The notes below the pieces were generated by a model, which searched no databases, had not been told where the DNA came from, and was given only the letters and a program-made list of their open reading frames with translations. Positions 49,812-63,428 of a stretch of 64,000 bases of DNA are shown here, piece by piece. This DNA comes from Atrina japonica (Eukaryota > Mollusca > Bivalvia > Pterioida > Pinnidae), in the NCBI GenBank assembly GCA_030159075.1, contig BROG01001194.1, positions 1 through 64,000 on the forward strand, written 5' to 3'. The translations under genes were made by a program, and so were the position numbers. Position 1 is the first letter of the stretch. Each line of letters opens with the position of its first letter.

Positions 49812-50329
49812 CACCCTAACCCTGTAAAATATTGCGGTTATTACTATTGTACAATTAAACCTTGGCTTAGTTTTAAATTAATCTGTTTTTCATTCGAGCT
49901 TTGATTATCAGTACATGTCTGCTGTTTACCTTTTAGCACGCTTTCCTGATGTATCTTGTCACTAATGAATGTCGATAAAATCCAATAATTTACCCCTTAT
50001 GTAATAATACAGTTGTTATTGAATAACTTCTTCTCTCTAATCTAAACACGAGCCATGTCCAAATGATTAAAAGTCGTTTTAATCAACTAATTGAGATAAA
50101 ACAAACACAATGCATTTTATGAAGCTTTGTATATCACCCCATTTGATTAACAGATAGTCAAATGAGATCGAGACCAGTGAATGAACTTGTATAATAAGAT
50201 AAAATAGTTTTGCTTGGACGCAGATGAAAGTTAAGAACACGCACTAAACAAACTATTTACATTTTAAATGCAAATTTGATCAAATTTCCAGTGATGCAGT
50301 TGAAATTCAGTGATGGTGATGCCGAATAT

Positions 50330-50730
50330 TATAAACATAATTCTCAAGACGATCATTTCTGTCAATTAGACTTCATCAGTTGAGGTCTAATCTAAAACAG
50401 ATTATCTAAAGGAAAAATGGCATCATACAAGGTCAAATAACAAAATAACAAATAACTAAATGTATAGCAAAACCTGTCTAAGAGTAACACTGTAAAAGGA
50501 TTACTAACTTGAATTTGAATTAATTTAGAATTCAAATGGTGTTATCATTACCAAATATTACTTTAGTATCAGATTATCAGCTGGTACCTTAATACCAGGT
50601 ACTAGGTTTATGTATACCCTCGGGGACTCAAACAGTCCACCAGCAGTGGCAACGACCTAGTGGTTATAAATATTATATACATAATACCAAAGTTATAATG
50701 CACAGAAACGATCGTTTCTGTCAATTAGAC
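50330..50730 (+). repeat. Dispersed repeat U copy 2
   Basis: TCTGTCAATTAGACTTCATC, then TGTATACCCTCGGGGACTCA; the inverse of 39880-40090. TCTGTCAATTAGACTTCATC recurs at about 50718 directly before the CA microsatellite. Confidence 0.6.
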
Positions 50731-50734
50731 TTCA

Positions 50735-51690
<956 letters not shown>

Positions 51691-51699
51691 CTAGCAAAT

Positions 51700-51990
51700 G
51701 AAATTGACCACTGCCAATCGTTTAATTTGTTCGACCTTGTAAGTGGAAGATTCCTGAAACTGACTACTGTTTATAGTTTAATTTGTTCGACCTTGTAAGT
51801 GGAAGGTTCTTGAAATTGACCACTGGCAATTGCTCAATCTATTCGACCTTGTAAGTGGAGGGTTCTTGAAATTTACCACTATGAATAGGTCAGTTTGATC
51901 GACCTTGTAAATGGAAGGTTCCTGGAATTGACCAATATCAATGGCTCAGTCTGTTCTACCTTATAAGTGGAAGGTTCCCGAAACTTGTAC
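51700..51990. repeat. 56-bp tandem repeat, five diverged units
   Basis: TCGACCTTGTAAGTGGAAGG recurs at 56-bp spacing from about 51731 to 51955 with 80-90 percent similarity by eye. Confidence 0.85.
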
Positions 51991-52524
51991 CAGGTCATAA
52001 CAAAAAGGTTGATAACGTAGTTACGGCCCCTTTGCTAAGCACTTGACAAAAGACGTGAACGACGTGGATCTTTTCGATGTGACTAAAAGCCGTGTCAGGG
52101 GATGTGTGGTACATCCAAAATATCTAGATAAGACATCAAACTTAAAGCAAAGAAACACATAAATCGCCACAACATCACATAGTAAATGCTAAGCAATGTT
52201 TTCTTTTTTCTTTTTAACACGTGAGACTTATAATCGTTGTACAATCATTGATTCGAGTTTTCATTTAGTTGTATTGAGGATTGAGGAAATTACTTCCCAT
52301 CAGATTAACGTGTTGTTTCACTATGCATTTGCATTGGTAGAGCGGATTTATCAGATTGACATACCGATTCTCTGAAACTTTGTATCGGTAGAGCGTCTGA
52401 AAGTTAACTCTGACATGAAGACAAATAGCATTGTTTTGAAAGATTTTAATGGCAAAATCTGTGCTCAATTCCTTGCCATGCTAATACAAACATAAGGAGA
52501 ATTAAAACAAATTAAAGCATAATT

Positions 52525-53924
52525 AGGGTCATCCGACTTTAGGTCGGATGACCCTATTGTTATTGCAAATATTATTATTATTTTGTTTTCCTAGTAGATT
52601 TTGTGTCAGCTCTAGAGCAAAAACGGCTCGGCCGATTTTGCTAAAATTTTCAGCGTTTGTGAACAGCAACAACTTACAGATACGTTTTTGAAATTTTCCC
52701 AAAATTTTCTTTCCTTCTCGAGTTATCTCCCTTTATCACTTTTTTTCATGTCCAATTTTGTGGGTTATTTTTCTCCGCAACAACTGAAGCTAGAGCAAAT
52801 CTGTTTGGATTTTCTGAAAGGGCAAAGACTGAAGTTGTGCATGGACATTTCAAAAAGGGCTCATTTTTTTCAGCTAAAAATGAGACAAAAGTCAAAATAT
52901 CTCAGAAACTAAAAATCTTCACTATACACATATGCATGAGAAAGTTGTTCAGTTTCATGAGGTGCAGAAGCTCAAAAAGTTTCAAGGTCACGTGATTTAA
53001 GGTCAAGGTCACAGAGACATTTAAAAATTTAAAATCTCAATATCTCTAGAACTATCAGATATTAGTATAGACATATACAAAATAATTTGTAGAGAATAGG
53101 CGGATAAATAGTCATACGAAATTTCATGGTCATCGGATAAAAGGTCAAGGTCACAGGTGGGTTTGAAAATTCTCTAAAAATTTCAATTGAAAATAGCTCG
53201 AAAACGGTGAAATTTTTATAACCTGTTACTGTACAAGATATATAGAGGATTGGGTGAGAAATTTGTGTGCGAAGTTTCAAGGTCGTTGGATCAAAGGTCA
53301 AGGTCACAGCTCAAATTGAAATTTTCAACTCAAAATAGGTCTAAAACTATAGAAATTTTATATATATGTTAGTGTTGATGATTTGTAGGGAATAAGCTGA
53401 AGAACATATGTGTGAAGTTTCAAGGTCATCCGATGAAAGGTCAAGGTCACAGCTCAAATTGAAAATTTCATCTAAAAATAGCTCAAAAACTGTAGAACTT
53501 TTATATATAGGTTAGTGTTGATGATTGGTAGGGAATGAGCTGAAGAACATATGTGTGAAGTTTCAAGGTCATCCGATGAGAGGTCAAGGTCACAGCTCAT
53601 TTTCAAAATTTCAACTCAAATTAGCTCATAAGCTACAGAACTTTTGTATACACGTTGCTGAAGGTGATTTGTAGACAATGTGCTGAAGAATATTTGTGGA
53701 AAGTTCCAAGGTCATCTGATCAAAAGTCAAGGTCACAGCTCACTATCAACATTTCAACTCAAAATAGCTCAAAATATCAACATTGGTCTTTGTTAATCGT
53801 TCTTCGGTCTCAGGGTCATAGCTTCTGAACTTTGCTCTTTTGCTCAGCTGAAGCTGTATCAAAGCTGTAGCCTCAGCTATGGTCGGATGACCCCTTTTTG
53901 CTTCAGCAAAAAGCTCAGCTCTAG
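52525..53924 (+). mobile_element. Second hairpin-headed element with 143-bp internal units
   Basis: Opens with GGGTCATCCGAC-TTTA-GGTCGGATGACCC (52526-52553 region). Internal units with AGTTTCAAGGTCATCCGATG and AGGTCAAGGTCACAGCTCA recur; the phrase GATTTGTAGGG-like sits at 53380, 53523 and 53666 (143 bp apart). Near the end GGTCGGATGACCCC returns (53881), then a perfect 8-bp-arm hairpin TTTTTGCT-TC-AGCAAAAA (53895-53912), GCTCAGCT and CTAG before T. A 3' hairpin followed about 12 nt on by CTRR|T is the Helitron-type terminus. The same layout as 9790-10911 with unrelated sequence. No Rep/helicase is encoded. Confidence 0.75.
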
Positions 53925-54479
53925 TTTTTATTATTTTTATTATTAATCAATTAAATTCTAATAATGTTTGTGGCGTTATTAAATGTTGCTCGATCAACTA
54001 TTCTATTTTAAATAATTGTTAAGGATTTAAAAAAAAAGTTAAAAATGGGCTAAAATTCTTGCAAATTTACATGTTAACGTTGCTTTGCGTGGTAATCAAT
54101 GTCACAATGTCCATATATAGAATAGAAAACAGCTATAGCATATTTGAACGAGAGTCGGGCGTTCTCTTAAATACTAATGAGATCATTAACTAAAGCAATA
54201 GAGTAAATTTAAGTACTGAATACAAGATTTAGGCATTATATAACTTGATTATATTCCATTGCAGAAAAGATAAAGCTTAGTGTGATGTGATTTGACAAAC
54301 TTATTTACCTTGTTGACTAATAAAATGACATTATTACAAGTGTAAATTACATTGACGTTTGACATTTTTAGAAGATAATAACAGTAAAAGTGCGCTAAAG
54401 AAGGCCTCCAATAAAATATTTTATTATTTTGGTGGTTTATCGATGTACAACCACAGCCTTCCGGAACTCATGTAATTCA

Positions 54480-54592
<113 letters not shown>

Positions 54593-55494
54593 TTTAATAT
54601 TATATTAAAATCATGGTAAATGAACGGATGAATGGCAATATGGATTTTAAACGTTTGTATTTTCATGTTTCAATGGTTTATGAAATGTGTTTGCTTTCCA
54701 AGAAGAAATTTCATTTGCTTCTTCCAAAGTCAATATTTTCAATATAAACACTTTTGCAGATACTTACAAAGCCTTCAATATAACAATCAATATTTACATT
54801 TTATTTTCACACCTGCATGTTAATACGCGTAATGATGAAAATCAATAAAACATTATATAATTTGTTTCATAAAATCTTTCTACTTAATATTTTCGAATTT
54901 TCACATGTTATTTTCTCATCTACACATTCAATCTGGTTCACGATTTCTTAAAAAACTCAATATTAAAAATGGAATAAGTGATTTTAAAACGCAATTGGTA
55001 AATAATGCATCCAGTTCAATGTAGGATATTTCATAGCCCCATAAACCTACATATTAAATTAACAATGCAAATTACAACATGATGCCTGCATGTTCTAAAT
55101 CAAAGTTGTATATTTTTCTAGTTTGCTTCAGTAAAACCCTGGTTTTGAGAAAGTATAGGTTTTACTAAAAATTTATTAAACTGATTGATGTGAATTTGGC
55201 ATAGAAATTTGAATGAACTGGATAAAATCTAGGTTTATTTGAAAAAAGGGTTCAAATTATATACTAGCAAAATAATATAGACGGGTTACAATTAGTTAGA
55301 CCTAGTTTGTCTATAAAACTAAAGCAAATGTGAGAAAAACTACGTTTAACTGAAGAAAATAAAATATATCTAAATGGCCAAATTTCACATATTTACCCGA
55401 ATGGTTAACGAAAGTTAAATTTAACCAATTACTAAGCAACTGAATTTAACCCTAGGTTAAATTTTAATCCTTGGTTATGAATTTTAAACAATGA

Positions 55495-55970
55495 ACAACT
55501 GGGTACAGGGCGTAAAAGGTAAATTACTTACTGAGAAGTTATTGTCACAGGAATATCGAAAATCGTGTTTGATGTCAACGTTCCGCAAATTTTACGGTCG
55601 GTATAATGACCTTGTTTGCTATAACACTGTTTCACTTATTGGAATGTTGAGTTGTCTGTTCGATAGCGATTGTAGAACCATCCGTATTGATTGCGACTAG
55701 GATTTAATCCTCACTTGTTTCATTTGGATTTGACTGAAATCATGGCAGGTGTGACCCGTCAACAGCGGAAGCTTGCTCCTCCATGACGCCTGATCCCACC
55801 CCTGATTACCACATGTTCATGTTTGTCGAATGTTCACCAGATTTGTATATTGTATCCTGGAAATACTGAAGATTAATACTTTGTTATAATATCACGGTCT
55901 GCTTGACAGCTTACGGCATCATACGAGTACATTATCAAAGTCGTCTTTAAAATCATTTATAATTTGGTAT
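55495..55970 (+). mobile_element. Retroelement family T: RT end plus tail
   Basis: Reads GKLLTEKLLSQEYRKSCLMS, TFRKFYGRYNDLVCYNTVSL and GMLSCLFDS, then the family tail (CATTTGGATTTGACTG … GTGTGACCCGTCAACAGCGG). Slightly better preserved coding than the other short copies. Confidence 0.75.
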
Positions 55971-58322
55971 CTTAGATTTGATATTAATGTGATTTTGGCG
56001 TAACATAGGTATACATACAATTGACAATTTTCACCTTAACACCTCTCTCTTACAACTCTCTTACAACTATTGTGCATGCTATCATACTCTATACAAGATT
56101 AGCAGCTCTAGATTGTGTTTTATAACAATATCGTATTATGTTGGTAACGATTGAATTACATTTTGTTCCTTTTGTCTAGGCTAGTGCTATTATCAAATCT
56201 TCATATATCATTTTAGTAGACGGGTTGAGTCATCGAGTACCACTTATGGTATCGTTTTAAAAAGTATGCATTTATATATAGATCAATTATCTATTTATTT
56301 TAAATTTTAGATTTTATTACCTAGACTGATAAAATTACTTGATCTTTAAAGAACAGAATAAAAATGGAATGACATATTCTTTGATATTACGAAGAATAAA
56401 ACGATATTTACCATTTGCCATTTCAGTCATTTGCTTTCATTATAATGCAAATGGTTTCGATTCAGGATTAGCCATTTATTCTTGACACAAATACATAACC
56501 ATAGAAACTTGGCAAACATGACTCGCAGCTTTGCACTTTTGGTAAACCAGAAGTTGAATCAATAACGCATTTGCTATGGGACTGTCTTAATTTTTTTTTA
56601 CTTTTGAACATAGTTATAGACATGTGTTGTTAGTTACAGTAACATTTTACATATATAAAACAAAGTGTTTAAAAAGTTCCTTTAACCTCCTTCCTGATCT
56701 GAAATGTATCAAAAGGAAATTTATTGCCGTGAAGAATGGGAAATCAAATTTCTTCAACAATACATGATACACTTTTGATAAGAATGTATCATACACATTT
56801 AGTTTCTTGATAATACATATATATTTCTAAAATTCCTTTCACTAATAGAATGAAAAATAATAGAAACCCCTACATTGAGGGTATGACAAAGGAATCTCAA
56901 TCCCAGGGTAAGATTGTTGAATGACAAACCCAAGTCTTGCCGAGGGTATGTCATTCAAGAGTCTTTTCCCAAGAATTGAGTGTTTCAATCATTCCTACTT
57001 TTCTTGTCCCTACTTTACCATCCTCCCTTTTATCTATCCATGTTCCTCCTTAAATAAACCGTTATGAGTTTACATAAAATGATATACTACATTATATTAA
57101 TCTACATAAGCAACTATGTGCTGTTATATGTAACTCTTGACTATTCTGTTTTATAAACCATGTAATTAGCGACTATAAGAGACGGCTAGTAACTATTATA
57201 AAAATGATACCAAAGATATAGTAATGCAAAAAGGTCAAAACAAATGCTAAAGATGATCGTGTTCATCAGTTGAATTGGTATTCAAAATAGATAGTACTTC
57301 GATCCCATCGGGAATAAAAAATCTTAATCCTGTCCAAAAGCTGACCTCATTCTAAATTATATTTTTAAACAACTTATGGGCGGTCAATATTATATTGTTA
57401 TTGTTTACAATTTCAAACAAACATATCTGCCGCCATAGTTAACGCAGCTCTCATTAATGTATTGTATCAAGTCGATTGTTCTTTAAATTAAACCTGATGT
57501 GTGTCGACACGAAATGTTATTAATTCCAAACCACGGTAATAAAAAGGCCAGGAAGTGTAACTTCTGACGTGGTATTGACTAAAGCATCTTCAATTTACAT
57601 TTTAAAGTATTTTTGTCGCATAGAAATAGTACAACTGACATTATTTTTCTAATCAAAAGCCATTTATACAGCCATTCATTTAATAACAAGTGGCACTGTA
57701 TACTTTTGTGTCATTTTAATTCTCTTTGAAACTATGAAATATTCGAATAATTTCATTATGTGCTCTTCGTTGTTCTCATACAAACGATTTTTTTCTCAAA
57801 TAAGTTGCATAAAAGTTGATCACAAAAGTAGACCAAATTGATGATAAAGATATTTAAATTATGTTTTCACAATTTCAATAAACTAATACAGTGAAGAAGG
57901 AAAAAAGAGTTGAATTGATATTAGGTAATTTTCTATGTAAATCTGTTATTTAGCGCTTATATCTGGTCTAGACTATCTGTCCTAACTTCAATGTAGCCTG
58001 ACTTACAGGATGGTATCTAGCTCATCAACAAGTTTATTCTTCAGTAACAAATAATTTTATTATAACTTCTGTTAAATTCTCGTAATCTGCTTGGCTGAGA
58101 GATATGTGAAAAATTTCAAGGCCACCCGCTCCGTTAGCAAAGATAAAGAAGCCAGGGTGACATTCCAAAAATGTCATATGCGCCAACGTTATGCGCGTAC
58201 GGTTCGTCCCAGTGAGAGCTTCTCGTTGTAGTCAAAATGTTTTTGTACTTTTTAGTTTGCTGGTTAATAGTTGAAATGTAAAATATCCATGGTAATATAT
58301 TAAAGCAACAAATATGACATTC
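55971..58322. other. No gene seen
   Basis: AT-rich. Local inverted phrases around 56880-57000 (TGACAAAGGAATCTC … GTCATTCAAGAGTC) but nothing I can classify. Confidence 0.45.
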
Positions 58323-58412
58323 GGTATAATAAAATACAACAATGCTTCCTCGGGGTAAAAATATGCAATATCACCCTCTTATGACTGTAATATTTATTTA
58401 TTATATTATACC
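58323..58412. mobile_element. 90-bp MITE, copy 1
   Basis: GGTATAAT at the left pairs with ATTATACC at the right; centre TTCCTCGGGGTAAAA and TCACCCTCTTATGACTG is shared in modified form with copy 2. Confidence 0.6.
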
Positions 58413-58913
58413 TCTTCATAAATTCTATCGATTTCATTGGACAATAATCGTAGAGTGTTTTCCACTGTTTCGGTCATTCCAGGGTGATATTCAGCTGCTG
58501 ATATTCAATACAAATATCACATGCGCAGAAATAGATGCGCGTACGGTTCGCTTGTTTTTCCCATGTAGTAATCAGGTGTAACCTCTATATGACTTGTGTA
58601 ACATACATTTCTTCGACGTAGACTGGAACCGAAAGAAATAACAACGGAAATTAAATGATTTGACAGAATTGATATATCATTATCAAATATATTTGCTGAA
58701 GTCAGCCAAACAGACATGCTCGCTTGAGGCTCAAGATTCAAAAGCCGACGCAAAGAACGGTTTGGGTATCGAAGGCAGTTTGTATTACGAACGTGATGAA
58801 CTTACGTATATGTAAATGTTTGCATGATTAAAGTATAAAAATAATACTGCTGATGCAGTTTATTTTGTGTTTTACTTAATTCAATGAATAATATATGCTT
58901 CAATAGAGGGATC

Positions 58914-59010
58914 GGTATAATATAATAAATATAACATGCCTTGGTTTACAATGTATTTCCTCGGGGTGACATTTTCCACCCTCTCAGGAATGTTATATTT
59001 ATATAATACC
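58914..59010. mobile_element. 97-bp MITE, copy 2
   Basis: GGTATAATATAATAAATATA pairs with TATATTTATATAATACC-type right end; centre TTCCTCGGGGTGACA and CACCCTCTCAGGAATG. Confidence 0.7.
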
Positions 59011-59540
59011 AAGTGTCATATTTGTCTGAATGATAATAAAGGAACCTTCATATTTACTTTACAGAGATAGACATTTGGATAATCTGTAGAAGATCATCTA
59101 AAGAAGGTCAATACATGTAGAAAAAACTCACGTTAATTGTAAATATCTGATAACGGAAAACCTCAGACAAGTAATGAAAAAATCTGGAAGACGGGATCAC
59201 GAAATGATATAGAATAATATAGCTTAACAGCATTTAACGATAACCATTTGAATTTAAATTTATTGAAACCTTGATTTGCCCTCAAACTTCCGATATCTTG
59301 ATGAGATTTTGTCTGTTTTAAAGAATTTAAAGAATACCTTGATAGAATTTTAGCTTTGCAGATATAAGTAACTCCAGTAACAATACTAACTTAGGTTCAT
59401 GAACTTCGTCACAATAAATACAACAGAATCCGATTTGTATCTTATAAAATGGTTGTACGTCGACTATAAATAGAAGTATAGTTGTAAAACAAATTCTTAT
59501 ATTTGCAACCTTTTGTTAAATGAGTGACTGTGAGCGTTTA
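59011..59540. other. No gene seen
   Basis: Nothing recognised. Confidence 0.4.
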
Positions 59541-59548
59541 GATACATC

Positions 59549-59631
59549 TGTAATGCCGGAAATATGTTACAATACAGGGACTTGCCCACTATAAACCATG
59601 TTATTTTAAAATAACATGCTCGCACATTACA
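59549..59631 (+). repeat. Possible short LTR-like end of a Gypsy element
   Basis: Begins TGTAATG and ends CATTACA (7-bp inverted TG…CA ends), followed by TACTTTGGTGGAAGCGGTGG, which resembles a primer-binding-site region. 83 bp is short for an LTR and no second copy was found, so this is tentative. Confidence 0.3.
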
Positions 59632-60339
59632 TACTTTGGTGGAAGCGGTGGGATATCATTGACGGCCATTTGTCTTTATATATGACAGACGTTCAAAATG
59701 CCAACATCTAGTAACGACGATATCAGTGCCAAAAGGTCGTACATTGGTTCAGGAAACTTAAAGTAACTATGAAAACACGTTATCCCTCTGTATTTAGTGA
59801 TCCAGAAGTGGTAACCGTGCTGGATAGATTGCATCACCAATATTTACTGGTCCCAGCAATGCCTCAAATGATATAGTTTTTATTTGTAAGGCACATTACA
59901 ATAATTGTTTATTAGAAGAACTAAGGTTTGATACGGATTCTAGTAATCATACATACAGCCGTAGCCCACTTTCAAAGACGAGTTCCTTCAAAATCGCATG
60001 TCCGCATTACGTGATTTTGATGTACTACAACCGATACTGATTTTTAGCTACCATATTTATATTGGATACCTAACCTTCACAAACCCCATATAAGCAGAGG
60101 TACATAGCAGAATCCAGCAATGTTCCACCAAACCTTTATCTTTACTCCTTACCAAGATACTAACAACCGTTAAGTAGGAACTTCAGCAATACTGTGTACA
60201 GTTGCTTATTCCAGAAGCGATGTAAATCAGATGAGGATATTTAAAAAATTCAAATAGACAATATATTTATGATTTCAAATCAAAATGAAATACGTGAGGA
60301 ACGAATCGTCACAATTGGTACAGGCGTCGAAATAACCGC

Positions 60340-60670
60340 CATAGAACAGGTAACTCAACATTTCAATTAGTGAAACAGAGTAATCGCAAACAAGACTATT
60401 ACATCCAACCATAAAATTTGTGGAACGTTGACATCAAAGGCGGTTTTTGATATCCCTGTGTCAATGATTTGTCAGTAAGTAGTTAGTTTACCTCTGTATA
60501 TGAAATGTTCATATGTAGAACAGGCCGTGGTATATCGGATCATTTGTGAAATATAAACTCCATATGCGGGTGACTGTAGGATATTACTACTTAGATGTTG
60601 AACATTCACAGTGGGAAAACCGAAATCTTCGTGTTTGTCGTAAAGCTTAGTTTGTAATTTCCCGTTTGTG
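60340..60670 (-). mobile_element. Retroelement family T fragment (minus)
   Basis: Minus strand reads TIDTNGKLQTKLYDKHEDFG-like, then SSNILQSPAYGVYISQMIRY and the GYQKPPLMSTFHKFYG block, same domain as 38784-39282. Lies between the possible 5' end and the protease of the Gypsy fragment. Confidence 0.7.
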
Positions 60671-60758
60671 TCTATAGTAAGTAAAATGTCTAATTATAAA
60701 GCGTGTGTGCTTTATTCTGTTGTATCTTTAATTTCTAGTTCGCTGGGATATATCAAGT

Positions 60759-61562
60759 TTGTCAGAAATAATAAAAAATACTAGTGAAGCTGGAATGTTT
60801 GTGAAGACTGACGTTGGTGAGAAAGAAGAGACAATGATGGTAGACACGGGTAAGCTTAGTTGCTACCCATTACTACATGAATTGACAGCTAACACTGATT
60901 CCAAACTCGATCAAATTGATGCAAAGATTTCATTGCAGATGGCTTGCCCTTGAATATCAAAGATATAACACTTATTTCGATCAGAATTTCTGGTATGGAA
61001 TTTACCCATAAAATTATTGTTGCAGACATAAGCGTGGATGGCATCCTAGGGTTGGATTTTATGCGACAACATTATTGTACAATAAATATTAAAGCGAATA
61101 TACATCTTGTACAAAATGAGAGAGGGTGACAGTTGAAACTGAGTTACAAAAAATGGTTGCTATAGGGTGTGCTTGAATCAGCCATTTCGGATACCCCCTC
61201 GAACGAGAATTTTTACTCTCTGTAGTATACAAAGCAACAAGGATGACAAATCTTCAAACTTTGGACACAAACTGATAGACAATTATGTCCCAATGAAGAC
61301 AATGAAATTACATAATCATGGACATACACAGAGTGATGGTACTATGGTTGCAGAATGTAACGATGTCAGCAAAGTGTTCAGCAATGTTGACAATTTGGTG
61401 TTACAGCTATCCGACATTCCACACAATTTAAGGAATTTATTTGAAAGGTCAACTCAGAATTTGGATTCTGATCAAAACGAAACGGTCAGGAAGGTTTTGA
61501 TAAAGTACTCAGATAATTTTGTTAAGGATGACTATGATCTTGATCGTACGGAAGCGTATTAG
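60759..61562 (+). pseudogene. Ty3/Gypsy-like pol fragment (retropepsin and linker)
   Basis: Three frames in order: GMFVKTDVGEKEETMMVDTG (aspartic protease active-site DTG, with Lys where Ala is usual), then after a frameshift near 60940 the DGILGLDFM block of retropepsins, then after stops at about 61127 a PFRIPPRTRIFTL piece and LPHNLRxLFERS…NFVKDDYDLDRTE, the protease-RT linker of Gypsy pol. Reverse transcriptase proper is missing because the sequence switches to the low-complexity arm at about 61545. Dead copy. Confidence 0.75.
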
Positions 61563-61830
61563 GGCCACCTTATTTTTTTATTTTTCGTTTTGCCAACTTA
61601 CAACTTGGCTTTTCCAATTTTTTTTCTTGGAATTACGAAGTTTAAAGGTAGCTTTTCCAACATTTGTCTTGGAATTTACAACTTTATTACTCGTTTTGCA
61701 AACTTTAAAGTTGTGCTTTTCTAAATTTGTTTTTGAAATGTTCAACTTTAAAGCTGGCTTTTCAAACTTTATTCTTGGCTTTTCGAACTTTGAACGAGTT
61801 AAATCTTTGGCATTCCTATCAAGAACAATA
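61543..61830 (+). repeat. Low-complexity arm, inverted partner at 63250-63428
   Basis: Starts GATCGTACGGAAGCGTATTA then GGGCCACC, followed by T-rich DNA with AACTTT/CTTGGCTTTT phrases roughly every 20-25 nt. The minus frame is a Lys-rich repeat with no family. Confidence 0.65.
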
Positions 61831-61869
61831 TGTATCTGTAGACAATACATAAAGAATCAATGGAACATC

Positions 61870-62520
61870 CAGCTTATGACTGCTGAATTTCTTTTTGTTT
61901 TCAGAGTTAATTAGTTTGAAAATTGAATATTTTTGAAAAATAAAGATGTCACAATTTAGTGTCTGCTAACCAAAAATAACCTTTTATGCCTTGTAAACTC
62001 ATAATAAAAAGATTCTAATGGAGAATACCCCTAACATTTATTTCATATGCATTATGTTTGCTGAGATAATCTTCTTTTGTGATGTATAATCAATGTGACA
62101 TATTAGCATTTGGAGGCATAGTTTCATTTCTGGGTACTGATACATCCACTAAGTATACTTGTTTATTAATCTAATGACAAAATTTGCAATGTTGTCATAT
62201 AAAAGTCGTCCCCTCAAGTTATACAAGGCTTTGTGCAACAAAAAGTTTAAGAATCATATCGAAAAGAAACTTAAAATGCATCCATTTAATAAACTACGGT
62301 GACGACGAATTAGATGTGCAGTGGTCTCAACATGAAGAACAATTGCGAATCCCAAACGGGATAGGACCAGGTGTCCGGAAGGAGTCAGCGTCCTCTGCTT
62401 TCTAGTACGTTGAACGGATCAATGAAAAGGTCAAGTTTGGTGAATAGGTCAAGTTCGGTGAAAGGCATGATTGACGAAAGGGAGCCACTGTCTGTGGCAG
62501 TGCTCCAGAATACTATCTTA
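61870..62520. other. No gene seen
   Basis: Contains GGTCAAGTTTGGTGAA / GGTCAAGTTCGGTGAA at 62428-62462, echoed inverted at the window's right edge. Otherwise unrecognised. Confidence 0.4.
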
Positions 62521-62522
62521 TA

Positions 62523-62860
62523 TTATTGAGACGGGGACTTCATAATGTTTAACAGGATCCCCGTATCGACCATAAAATTTCTCAAACGACGATTGCAAGC
62601 GTTCAACAACGTAACCTTGTGTAAGTAGTTTATTGGTGAGTCGTTTTGCTCTCTGACTAAAACATTCATAAACATAAAAAGAGCATGCCCTGGCATAACG
62701 TATAAGTTGTGAAATGAAAACGCCATAGACAGGAGAAGATGGAATATTACTACTTAGAACAGGGAAGTTCGTGATATGGAAATTGAAATCGTCGCGTTTG
62801 TCATAAAGGGAGGTGCGAAGTTGACCGTCCTTTCCAATCTATATGAGTAAATCTAGGTAG
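62523..62860 (-). mobile_element. RT C-terminal fragment, subfamily 2, copy A
   Basis: About 85-90 percent identical by eye to 63619-63900 (e.g. GCATGCCCTGGCATAACGTA and AGGAGAAGATGGAATATTAC in both). Frames are broken. Confidence 0.75.
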
Positions 62861-63249
62861 GAAGCAGATGTGTTGCTCTCTGTCTTTTGCATCTTTGGAA
62901 TTCAATAAATGTATGGCAATGCAAGCCCTGCGTCACTTGTGGGTAATCACGAAATAATTCATTGCTTTCCAAATGTTTACTTTATTTGTATCAATGCTAC
63001 ATTTCGGGGCAGTCCCTACACTTCACCGAATATATGCACTATTTCTGATAATATGAGCCACTACCATAGCTTCTCAGGGTAGTTTCGATGTAGATGTAAG
63101 ATCATTGACTTTTAACTCCACCATTTTAACGAAGAATTGCCTGATTGTACTGTTTCGTCATATACACGTTATCTGAAAACTTAAAACTACGTTATAGATG
63201 TTCAAATTGATTCAATACACACTGTCAGCTTGCCAATTTATAAATGTAG

Positions 63250-63428
63250 ACCATATTTATATTAATCTTGACAAGTCCAGAACAATGATGAAAAAGCAAA
63301 GAATAAAGTTAATAAAATCAACTTTAAAGTTGGCAAAACTAGAAAAAAATTTAAATGCCAATAAAAAAGTTGGAAAAATGAAAAATAAAAAAATTATGGT
63401 GGCTCTGATACGCTTCGGTATGATCGGG
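63250..63428 (-). repeat. Low-complexity arm, inverted partner of 61543-61830
   Basis: Minus strand starts GATCATACCGAAGCGTATCA then GAGCCACC and continues T-rich with CCAACTT phrases, matching the start of the other arm. Confidence 0.65.

Noticed and set aside
59549..59631. A firm LTR call
   Set aside because: Only one copy with short TG…CA ends was seen and no partner LTR, so it is listed as tentative.
61519..61914. 131-codon frame after the Gypsy fragment
   Set aside because: It is the low-complexity T-rich arm; the Phe/Leu-rich translation has no domain and the opposite frame is Lys-rich for the same reason.
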